NCBI GenBank assembly: GCA_902770835.1
Contig: CACXUM010000045.1
Location: forward strand, 1 to 39,777
Source of the DNA: an uncultured Bacteroidia bacterium
GTDB lineage: Bacteria; Bacteroidota; Bacteroidia; Bacteroidales; F082
Direction of reading: 5' to 3'
DNA: 39,777 bases
Below the pieces are notes generated by a model that was given only the letters and a program-made list of their open reading frames with translations, had not been told where the DNA came from and made no database searches. Below, piece after piece: positions 17,516 to 24,594 of the stretch. Both the position numbers and the translations under genes were made by a program. The number at the start of each line of letters is the position of its first letter. Position 1 is the stretch's first letter.

Positions 17516-17588
17516 CTTGAATTTTTGCAAACTTTCGGGCCTTAACGCATAAAAAAATCGACTTATGGCCCGAAAGTATGCAATTTTT
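17516..17588. repeat. Palindromic repeat, upstream flank of ATPase cassette
   Basis: This ~73-bp repeat is about 90% identical to 19085-19159. It is itself an inverted repeat: ACTTTCGGGCC (17531-17541) pairs perfectly with GGCCCGAAAGT (17567-17577), and weaker pairing continues outward through the GCA/TGC and AT-rich arms. The central part (AACGCATAAAAAAATCGACT) is identical in both copies. Confidence 0.85.
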
Positions 17589-17620
17589 GGCCGATGGTAT
17601 CACAATTATTCCTACTTTTG
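17586..17620 (+). promoter_or_regulatory. Promoter of the ATPase cassette gene
   Basis: TACTTTTG at 17613-17620 matches TAnnTTTG, 20 bp before ATG 17641. A TTTG at 17586-17589, inside the edge of the palindromic repeat, is 23 bp upstream and could be the -33 element. Confidence 0.5.
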
Positions 17621-17640
17621 CATCGGAAAAACATATTGAA

Positions 17641-19089
17641 ATGGCAAAGCGAAACGAACCTTCTTCTGATTTGCTGGTAGGGCGCAAAGACGAAATCAAG
17701 CATTTGGAGTCCATCATGGAGTCCAAGGAGGCCGAATTTGTAGTGGTCTATGGCCGCAGAAGGGTGGGAAAAACCTTCCTCGTCAATACATTTTTCAACG
17801 ACGAGTATGCTTTCAAACTGACCGGTCTTGCCAAGAAAGGCAAACGTGACCAACTGGCCAACTTCACGGCCACGCTCAACAGATACGGCGACGGACGAAA
17901 ATTCACCAAGCCGCGCACTTGGTACGAGGCTTTTGATAAACTCCGCGAGTTGCTCGAAGCGAAACGCAGCAAGACGAAGCGGGTCGTTTTTATTGACGAA
18001 CTGCCGTGGATAGACTCTCGCGGGAGCAACCTCATCTCGGCCCTTGAGCATTTCTGGAACGACTGGGCGGTCACGCAAAGGGACATCGTGCTGGTTTTGT
18101 GCGGCTCGGCCACCTCGTGGATTACGCGAAAAATCCTGAAAAACCGTGGCGGGTTGCACAATCGGGTGACGCAAAAGTTGTATATTCGTCCGTTCACCTT
18201 GGCCGAGTGTAAGGAATACATTCGCAACCGTGGCCTCGATATGGAAGAAAAGGAAATCGCTGAGTGTTATATGATTATGGGTGGCATCCCTTACTATTTG
18301 AAGAACCTCAGACGCGGTGCAAGCCTTTCGCAGAATGTAGATGAGATGTTTTTTGCCGAGAAAGGTCGACTTGACGACGAATTTGATGCGCTGTATAATT
18401 CACTGTTCGAGAAGTCGGAGAACTATATCAAGGTGGTTGAAGCCCTGAGTACAAAAAACAAAGGGCTGACGAGGGAAGAAATTTTGCAAGTGACAAAATT
18501 GGAGATGAACGGGCATTTTTCCAAAATCCTACAAGACCTCATCGATTGCGATTTTGTCCGTTGCTACAAAGGCTACGGCAACAAGACACGAATGGGAATT
18601 TATCAACTCGTTGACCCTTTCACCTTGTTTTATTACAAGTTCATCCAGAAATTCGGCCATTCCGACAAGCCGTTTTGGCAGTACCAAATCGGGACACGGC
18701 TGCACGACACTTGGGCTGGACTTGCCTTTGAGCAGTTGTGCTTGAACCATCATAGGCAAATTGAGAGAAGTCTTGGCATTTCGGGCATCCTCACGCAAGT
18801 GTATTCGTGGGCAACGCCTCCCGGTGCGGAGGAGAAGGCGCAAATCGACCTTATTATCCAGCGGGCCGACAAGGTGATTAATGTGTGCGAGATGAAGTTT
18901 TATGACGGCATTTTCAAGATGAAAGCCAAGGACTATGAGGATATGGAGCGGCGAATCAGGGCGTTTCGTGAGGCGCGCAACATCCGCAGGGCAGTCCATC
19001 CAGTTCTCGTCACGACCTACGGACTGACGCATAACAAATACAGCCATTTGTTCCAAAATGTAGTGACCTTGAAAGACCTTTTCGCTTGA
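17641..19089 (+). CDS. AAA ATPase (ATPase_2/DUF234 type) with PD-(D/E)xK-like C-terminal domain
   Basis: This 482-aa protein has an ATPase domain of the 'predominantly archaeal' type with Walker A GRRRVGKT at residues 38-45, Walker B VVFIDE at 115-120, sensor-like LCGSATSW at 153-160, and a winged-helix-like middle (about 255-330). The C-terminal DUF234-like domain carries Glu364 (LAFEQLC), Asp403 (AQIDLII) and Glu417/Lys419 (CEMKF), the spacing of a PD-(D/E)xK nuclease fold. Such proteins occur in many copies per genome in Bacteroidota and archaea, and their role is unresolved. ATG 17641 is chosen because the 21 upstream codons cover the promoter. A near-identical palindromic repeat lies on each side; the downstream copy begins within the stop region. 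No transposase is present. Confidence 0.85.
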   Translation: MAKRNEPSSDLLVGRKDEIKHLESIMESKEAEFVVVYGRRRVGKTFLVNTFFNDEYAFKLTGLAKKGKRDQLANFTATLNRYGDGRKFTKPRTWYEAFDKLRELLEAKRSKTKRVVFIDELPWIDSRGSNLISALEHFWNDWAVTQRDIVLVLCGSATSWITRKILKNRGGLHNRVTQKLYIRPFTLAECKEYIRNRGLDMEEKEIAECYMIMGGIPYYLKNLRRGASLSQNVDEMFFAEKGRLDDEFDALYNSLFEKSENYIKVVEALSTKNKGLTREEILQVTKLEMNGHFSKILQDLIDCDFVRCYKGYGNKTRMGIYQLVDPFTLFYYKFIQKFGHSDKPFWQYQIGTRLHDTWAGLAFEQLCLNHHRQIERSLGISGILTQVYSWATPPGAEEKAQIDLIIQRADKVINVCEMKFYDGIFKMKAKDYEDMERRIRAFREARNIRRAVHPVLVTTYGLTHNKYSHLFQNVVTLKDLFA

Positions 19090-19159
19090 CTTTTTTGCAC
19101 ACTTTAGGGCTATAACGCATAAAAAAATCGACTTATGGCCCGAAAGTCTGCAATTTTTT
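19085..19159. repeat. Palindromic repeat, downstream flank of ATPase cassette
   Basis: This is a direct-orientation copy of 17516-17588. It shares an exact ~34-bp core through the right arm, while the left arm has drifted (ACTTTAGGGCT), so its hairpin is weaker than in the upstream copy. It overlaps the stop codon of the ATPase gene and precedes the fusA promoter. Confidence 0.85.
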
Positions 19160-19178
19160 GAATTGAAAAACTAATGAA

Positions 19179-19208
19179 TTGCCATTTCAAAAATTTTCCC
19201 TACCTTTG
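19179..19208 (+). promoter_or_regulatory. Promoter of the EF-G gene
   Basis: TTG at 19179-19181 and TACCTTTG at 19201-19208 with a 19-bp spacer match the Bacteroidota consensus well. It lies 58 bp before the start codon. Confidence 0.65.
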
Positions 19209-19265
19209 CAGCCCGAATCGAAAACCTGGTTTTTGTTTGCAAATAATTGATAATCAAATAAAATA

Positions 19266-21192
19266 ATGAGTTTAAACATTTCAAAATTGAGAAACATCGG
19301 TATCGCTGCGCATATCGATGCTGGAAAGACTACGGTTTCGGAACGCATTCTGTTCTTCACGGGCGTCAACCGTAAGGTGGGTGAAACGCATGATGGACAA
19401 GCCACCATGGACTTTATGAAACAAGAGCAGGAGCGCGGCATCACCATCCGTGGAGCCGCAATCGGAAACGGTGTGGAACCAAGCCGACAAATACCGCGTG
19501 CCGCGTATCGCTTTCGTGAACAAGATGGACCGCACGGGTGCCGACTTCCAAGAGGTGGTCAACCAAATGCATAAATACTTGGGAGCCAATGCCGTGCCAC
19601 TGCATCTCCCCATCGGAGCGGAGACTACGTTTGAGGGTATGGTTGACTTGGTGCAGATGAACTCGGTGCGCTTCATTGAGAAGGAACGCATCGTCGGTCC
19701 CATCCCGGAAAATATGATGGAGCAGGCCCAGGAAGCTCGCCGCAACCTTATTGAAAAAGTCGCCGACTTGGACGACGAAATCGCCGAACTTTACCTCGAA
19801 GACAAGGAAATCCCGACCGACAAACTGATGGCCGCCATCCGTCAGGCCACCATCAAACTGATGATGGTGCCGGTGCTTTGCGGTGCGGCCTATAAGAACA
19901 AAGGTATCCAGCTGCTTTTGGATGCCGTTGTTGACTACCTGCCTTCGCCGAAGGACTTGGGTGCCGTCATCGCGCACGACCCCGCCAACGAGGAGAAGAC
20001 CTACCAGCGCAATCCCTCTGAGAATGAGCCTTTTTCGGCCTTGGCATTCAAGCTCATCAACGACCCGTATGTGGGCCAGCAGACCTTCATCCGCATTTTC
20101 AGCGGCAAGTTAGTAAACGGAATGAGTGTGTATAATACCAACAAATTGAAGAGTGAGCGCGTGGGACGCATTTTCCGCATCAAGGCGAAGGAACGCGAGG
20201 AAATTGATGAGGCAAGTGCTGGTGAAATCGTGGCTCTCGTGGGCATGAAATATACCAAGACGGGCGACACGCTTTGCGATGAAGAACAGCCTATCTTGCT
20301 GGAATCCATTAATATACCTCCAGCGGTCATTGAGATGAAAGTGAACCTCGATGACAAGAAGAACCGCAGCAAACTGAGTGAGGCCTTGGCCAAGCTCTGC
20401 AACGAAGACCCGTCGTTCCACGCCCACTTCGACGAGGAAACCGAGGAAACCATCATCGCGGGCATGGGCGAGTTGCATTTAGAAATCATCGTCGACCGCC
20501 TGAAGGAAGAGTTCAAGGTGCCGGTCACGGTGGGTGCGCCTTCGGTGTCGTTCCGCGAGACCATCACCGCGCCTTTCGAGTGCAACTACCGCTATGTGAA
20601 GCAGACCGGTGGCAAGGGCCAGTTCGCCCATACCGTCATTCGCTTCGAGCCTAACCCGGGCGGCGGTTTCGAGTTCGTTGATATTACCAAGGGCGGCGTG
20701 ATTCCTAAGGAATACATTCCCTCGGTGCAGAAGGGTCTGGCAGCGGCCATGAACAAAGGTCCTTTCGCAGGTTATCCCGTCGTGGATGTGAAGTGCGTCC
20801 TCGTGGATGGCAGCTCACACCCCGTCGACTCCAGCGATATGGCCTTCCAACTTTGCGCCCAGATGTGCTTCAAGCAGGCCTTCATGAAAGCCAGCCCTGT
20901 GTTGCTTGAGCCTGTGATGAAGGTGGAAATCAACACGCCCGACGACTACATCGGCAATGTGACGGGCGACGTCAACAAGCGCCGTGGCCGCATCGAGGCG
21001 ATGAGACGTTTCCGTAAGGGTTCGCAGAAGTTGGATGCCTTCGTCCCGCTGATGGAGATGTTTGGCTATGCCACCGCCTTGCGCAACCTCACCTCGGGCC
21101 GCGCCAACTACTCGATGGAGTTCCACCAGTATATGCCGACCCCGAAGGACAAGCAGGAGGAGATTGTGAAGATGCGGAACGAGAAGGAGTAG
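19266..21192 (+). pseudogene. fusA: Elongation factor G gene with internal frameshifting deletion
   Basis: EF-G is the GTPase that drives translocation on the ribosome. The 5' part (19266 to about 19449) encodes G1 (AHIDAGKT) and the effector-loop G2 region (QEQERGITI). At about 19449/19450 the coding frame jumps by one, and the 3' part continues from [20 protein letters not shown] with G4 NKMD to a normal C terminus. By comparison with the family, roughly 50 residues are missing, including the G3 motif (DTPGH). Neither part can be a working EF-G. The 3' part would give 580 aa from GTG 19450. Promoter and terminator are intact and the rest shows no decay, so an assembly or sequencing error is as likely as a recent deletion. 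It stands outside a str operon, so a second EF-G is expected elsewhere. Confidence 0.85.
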
Positions 21193-21220
21193 TTTTTATC
21201 AAGAATTTGAGAATGTTCAG

Positions 21221-21250
21221 GACGTTGCCTTTCGGCAGCGTCTTTTTTTT
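21221..21250 (+). terminator. Rho-independent terminator after EF-G
   Basis: GACGTTGCC (21221-21229) pairs with GGCAGCGTC (21234-21242), with one G-T pair and a short loop, followed by a run of T. Confidence 0.9.
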
Positions 21251-21275
21251 GATTACACTTTTTGTGTAACACCTT

Positions 21276-21695
21276 TTGTGTAATTCTGACGAAGCCCTTC
21301 AATTCGTGCTTGATTGGACGCAACGAGTGACCTACTATACCCAGCAATTGTGCCACACGCTGCATGCTAACGGAAAGAAAACCATTGACTTGGCCGAAGT
21401 GAAAAGCACTTGCAATCAATTGTTGAAGCAAAGCGAGGCTGTTTATTTGCAATACCGCCAGATGTTGACCGACAAGCAATGGAACTATCTTATTGCAGTA
21501 GCCAAGGAGGGGAGTGTCAGGCAGATTACTGCTGCCGATTTCCTGAAGCGGTATCAGATTGGCGGCGCATCGGCTTCGCGGAAGTTGGCTGAGTCGCTTA
21601 GCGAAAAAGGGTTGCTCAATGTTGAGGTCAGTCTTGAGGGAATTGACTACTCTGTTGACGATATTTTCTTCTCACATTGGCTTGGAAGGCTGTGA
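21276..21695 (+). pseudogene. C-terminal fragment of a Bacteroidota AAA ATPase
   Basis: This 139-codon open frame has only a TTG start and no 5' partner. Its sequence (TQRVTYYTQQLCHTLHAN, then VYLQYRQMLTDKQWNYLIAV, then LKRYQIGGASASRKLAESL, ending FFSHWLGRL) looks like the C-terminal helical and winged-helix part of the ATP-binding proteins common in Bacteroidales. The P-loop half is missing. Just before it lie small repeats (TTACAC/GTGTAA at 21253-21269 and a second TTTTGTGTAA), which may mark the deletion edge. It is probably not expressed as a functional protein, because the EF-G terminator lies immediately upstream. Confidence 0.7.
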
Positions 21696-21715
21696 TTTAA
21701 TAATGCAACCAGCTT

Positions 21716-22615
21716 TTAGTTTTGCAACCAAAGCGGCTCTTGCAGCCAGCCTTTTGGGAAGCCCATAGCGGCAGGGTCGACGGTGGGATATTTCACCAAC
21801 AACGCCTTGAGGTCGGCAACGAAGGTGCTTTGTGGGTCGATGGCACGAAGCCAATAGGCGATGCAGCAAAGTTGGGGGTAGAGGCGAATTATAGGGAACG
21901 AATAATCTGTTATCCATGGAAGTTGCAGATGATGCGGCATACTTGGACGGACGACAAAACTACGATTCCACAAACGTGCATGATGAGCGCAGACATTGCG
22001 TATGATGGTCAAATTTTCCAGCCAATTGCGCATAAACTCATGCTGAGGAATGGTGAAACTTCGGGCCACTTGTTTTTTCAAGGCATTGTCGGCGAAATTG
22101 CTGTACATACGAGACAAAATGCCAAGCGTAGCCAGTTCGAGGCTTTTCCATACGGGCGGCATATCTGGCTCGTCGTAACGCTGAAAATGCTCCAAAACAA
22201 AATCCTCAATACTTCTTTCAACCGCATTGCGCAAGATGACGAGGTTTTTTCGGAAAATATCCTCACTGGCAAACAACTGCTTATCCATAAACCAAAACGA
22301 GCCATACTTCATCGAAAACTGTTGAATCATCTTTGTACGCACGGCAATTTCAATACGCTGAATGGAATTGAAAACAAGCGATTTCAATTCGCTGTCGAAA
22401 CGATAGAGTGTGAGGACATTGCTGAAATGGCTGTTGGGTTTGAACACATGTTGCGCTTTGTCTTCTTCCAATACTCGCCAATAGGAAGCCAACCTGAAAT
22501 AACTGACCCGCTCCAATACCGCAAAGGCTTCGGCCTCGTTGTCAATCATTAATCCACGCCGTTTCAGCAAATCAATTTGTTCCTCAAGGGAGGCGGGTTG
22601 CTTCATGTATCTCAT
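21716..22615 (-). CDS. Abi_2 family protein (AbiD/AbiF-like abortive infection)
   Basis: This 299-aa protein matches the Abi_2/AbiF pattern. Its N-terminal helices (KQPASLEEQIDLLKRRGLMI, then YFRLASYWRVLEED) are followed by IQRIEIAVRTKMI, and a C-terminal HEPN-like motif NVCAHHARLWNR supplies the Arg and His residues expected of HEPN RNases. Members of this family give phage resistance in lactococci; activity here is inferred. ATG 22604-22606 (MKQP) is an equally plausible start. Its promoter and a GC-rich hairpin in the leader lie upstream. It is convergent with the ATPase fragment, the two ends being only 20 bp apart. Confidence 0.8.
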   Translation of the reverse strand: MRYMKQPASLEEQIDLLKRRGLMIDNEAEAFAVLERVSYFRLASYWRVLEEDKAQHVFKPNSHFSNVLTLYRFDSELKSLVFNSIQRIEIAVRTKMIQQFSMKYGSFWFMDKQLFASEDIFRKNLVILRNAVERSIEDFVLEHFQRYDEPDMPPVWKSLELATLGILSRMYSNFADNALKKQVARSFTIPQHEFMRNWLENLTIIRNVCAHHARLWNRSFVVRPSMPHHLQLPWITDYSFPIIRLYPQLCCIAYWLRAIDPQSTFVADLKALLVKYPTVDPAAMGFPKGWLQEPLWLQN

Positions 22616-22631
22616 GGGTAAAATAAATTAT

Positions 22632-22669
22632 CCCGCCCTGGTACGCTGTTCAGCGGGAAGCGTGGCGGG
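22632..22669 (-). promoter_or_regulatory. GC-rich hairpin in the leader of the Abi_2 gene
   Basis: CCCGCC (22632-22637) pairs with GGCGGG (22664-22669), and inside it ACGCT (22643-22647) pairs with AGCGT (22659-22663), with a 5-base bulge on one side. It falls between the predicted promoter and the start codon, so it would form near the 5' end of the mRNA. Copies elsewhere would make it a mere repeat. Confidence 0.5.
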
Positions 22670-22682
22670 AATTATCCAACGG

Positions 22683-22712
22683 CAAAATTACAAACATTTT
22701 CCCATACCACAA
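22683..22712 (-). promoter_or_regulatory. Promoter of the Abi_2 gene
   Basis: On the minus strand, TTG (22710-22712) and TAATTTTG (22683-22690) are 19 bp apart and match the consensus. A small hairpin (GCC..GGC, 22713-22732) lies just upstream. The rest of the region to 22890 is AT-rich with no gene. Confidence 0.55.
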
Positions 22713-22894
22713 GCCTTTTCATGAAAAAAGGCCAATTTTTTGCCTGTAAAACGGCCGCTTTTTTCGGGGTTTCATCAAAAATCATAGCGACAAAACTTTG
22801 TCCATCCAAAAATCATATCGTTGATTTCCAATGAAATAATATTGGACAATCCACAAAAAGCATGGACAAAACAGGGAGGCATCCCGAAAACCTC

Positions 22895-22923
22895 TTGACA
22901 AGCGTTTTTTCTGTATATTTTTG
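22895..22923 (+). promoter_or_regulatory. Promoter of the TPR regulator gene
   Basis: TTG at 22895-22897 and TATTTTTG at 22916-22923 with an 18-bp spacer. The leader to ATG 23001 is about 70 nt. Confidence 0.6.
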
Positions 22924-23000
22924 CGATGTCGAAGCCCTGAATGGGCGACCAGACTTTAACGGGGATTTCAATCCCCAACCAACCAATAAAACATGTGCCT

Positions 23001-24479
23001 ATGAAAGCAAAACTAAAATCCCTAATCCTCTTGGCCGTCGCCATCGGCGCGATGATGACCGCCTGCGACTCGCCCGCCAAACGCCTGCAACAGGCGCGCG
23101 CCTTATATGAAGAAGGTGCCAATCTGCGCCAGCAACGCCTCTCGGAAGAGGCCGCCGAGCGTTTCCTGCAAGCCTTGCAACTGATGCAAGGCTGCGAAAA
23201 AACCACCGAAAACCTCCGCTTGGAAGGCCAACTCAAGGACAACCTCGGTGCGATGTACAACAAACACGGCCTCTTCGAAGATGCCCTCAAAATGCACTGC
23301 GAAGCCATCGAATGTTTCCGACAAATCGACGATTCCACGGCAGTAATGACCACGATGCGCAACTGTGGCCGCGTGGCGAAGTCGTTGGAGCAGTTTGCCC
23401 AAGCCAAGCATTACTACGACACGGCTTTCAGCATCGCCACCTTGTTAAATGATAAGGCCATGCAGAGCGACATTTACCTTGAGATGGGTCGCGACTACTA
23501 CCTGCCCGTGGGCAACTATCCCGAGGCTATGACTTGCGTCCGCCGCGCCTTGGAGGGCGAACTCGACGACAACAACACCGACATTGCCAATATGACGATG
23601 GGCGTACTCTATTATTACACAGAGAATTACGCCGAGGCCAAACCTTATCTCGAAGCCGCTTTGCGTAGCGAAAGGGCTGGACTGAAAATGTCGGTGTACC
23701 AAACGCTCTACGCCATCGCCTACAACGAGGGCGACTTGCAGAAAGCCCTTGAATACCAAGACCTTTTCACGCAAAATATGATGCAGGTCGACAAGGAACA
23801 CGCTTCCGATAACCTACAACGCCTGAAGGCCGAGTACGAACTGAAAGCCCAAAAGAGCGAGATGGAAGTCGTGATGCGCAACAGCAGCCTCAAACTTTGG
23901 CTCATCATTGCCGCAGCGGTGATTGCATTGCTCGTCATTGTGCTGATTGTGAGGAAGAAAGTGAGCGACCACAAGTTGGCCGTGGAGCAGTTCCGCAGTC
24001 AGGTGGAGCGCGACCAAAACCGCATCCACGAGTTGGTGAGCGATATGGAAAACCTCATCCGTACCAACGACGACCTCCGCCGCGACCGTCAGACGCTTTC
24101 GCAAAAAGACCTGCTGATGACGAGTAAGATCATGGGGCGCAACAAGGTTTACACTACGGCGCAAAGCCTTGGCGAGCAGGTGACCGCCGACACGATGAAC
24201 TTCGCCCTCAGCGACGACGACTGGGCCGACTTCATCAGCCTCACCGATTTGGTCTATGACGGCTTCTCGCAACGCCTTTTAGAGCAATATCCCAAACTCG
24301 GCAAGTGGGATGTGCGCATCTGCTGCCTCTCCAAGAACGGTTTCTCTAACCAGGTGATTTCCATCCTCTTGGACACCCAGACTGAGTCGTACTACCGCCG
24401 CAAGAGCCGCATCAAGCAAATGAAGATGAACCTCCCCGACGACACACGGACTTTCGAGGAAATCGTCAATGCAGTATGA
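23001..24479 (+). CDS. TPR lipoprotein-like transmembrane regulator with C-terminal HTH
   Basis: This 492-aa protein has a signal/lipobox-like N terminus (MKAKLKSLILLAVAIGAMMT then Cys22), TPR-type helical repeats (about residues 30-270), one strong membrane segment (LWLIIAAAVIALLVIVLIV, about 299-317), a coiled coil (about 320-385), and a C-terminal LuxR-like helix-turn-helix (GFSNQVISILLDTQTESYYR near 446-466). The layout matches Bacteroidota TPR-HTH one-component regulators. It suggests an outside sensor and an inside DNA-binding end. The Cys22 lipobox would conflict with simple topology only if the protein is fully released to the outer membrane. The start at 23001 is chosen for the signal sequence. 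It precedes three T9SS cargo genes and may control them. Confidence 0.7.
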   Translation: MKAKLKSLILLAVAIGAMMTACDSPAKRLQQARALYEEGANLRQQRLSEEAAERFLQALQLMQGCEKTTENLRLEGQLKDNLGAMYNKHGLFEDALKMHCEAIECFRQIDDSTAVMTTMRNCGRVAKSLEQFAQAKHYYDTAFSIATLLNDKAMQSDIYLEMGRDYYLPVGNYPEAMTCVRRALEGELDDNNTDIANMTMGVLYYYTENYAEAKPYLEAALRSERAGLKMSVYQTLYAIAYNEGDLQKALEYQDLFTQNMMQVDKEHASDNLQRLKAEYELKAQKSEMEVVMRNSSLKLWLIIAAAVIALLVIVLIVRKKVSDHKLAVEQFRSQVERDQNRIHELVSDMENLIRTNDDLRRDRQTLSQKDLLMTSKIMGRNKVYTTAQSLGEQVTADTMNFALSDDDWADFISLTDLVYDGFSQRLLEQYPKLGKWDVRICCLSKNGFSNQVISILLDTQTESYYRRKSRIKQMKMNLPDDTRTFEEIVNAV

Positions 24480-24481
24480 AA

Positions 24482-24553
24482 AACTACGGATTACACGGAT
24501 TTGACGGAATTTTCATCAAATTGGAATCTGTATAATCCGTAAAATCCGTAGTT
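24482..24553. repeat. Extragenic palindrome (ACGGATT family)
   Basis: The arms AACTACGGATTACACGGAT and its near complement at the right end (to 24553) form a long imperfect hairpin between the regulator and the LRR gene. It could terminate the regulator transcript. Its core differs from the CGCAGAA family seen elsewhere in the window. Confidence 0.75.
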
Positions 24554-24594
24554 AAATTGAAAATCAAATCATTAACAATCAAATAATTACAATT

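Noticed and set aside
17516-19159. Classical insertion sequence around the ATPase gene
   Set aside because: The flanking repeats are direct in orientation, there is no transposase motif, and no target-site duplication is evident; it was kept only as a candidate cassette.
19450-21192. EF-G 3' part as an independent gene starting at GTG 19450
   Set aside because: It would begin in the middle of the GTPase domain without G1-G3; it is the rest of the broken EF-G gene.
21722-22552. 276-codon plus-strand open frame
   Set aside because: It is antisense to the Abi_2 gene and has no recognisable motif or promoter.
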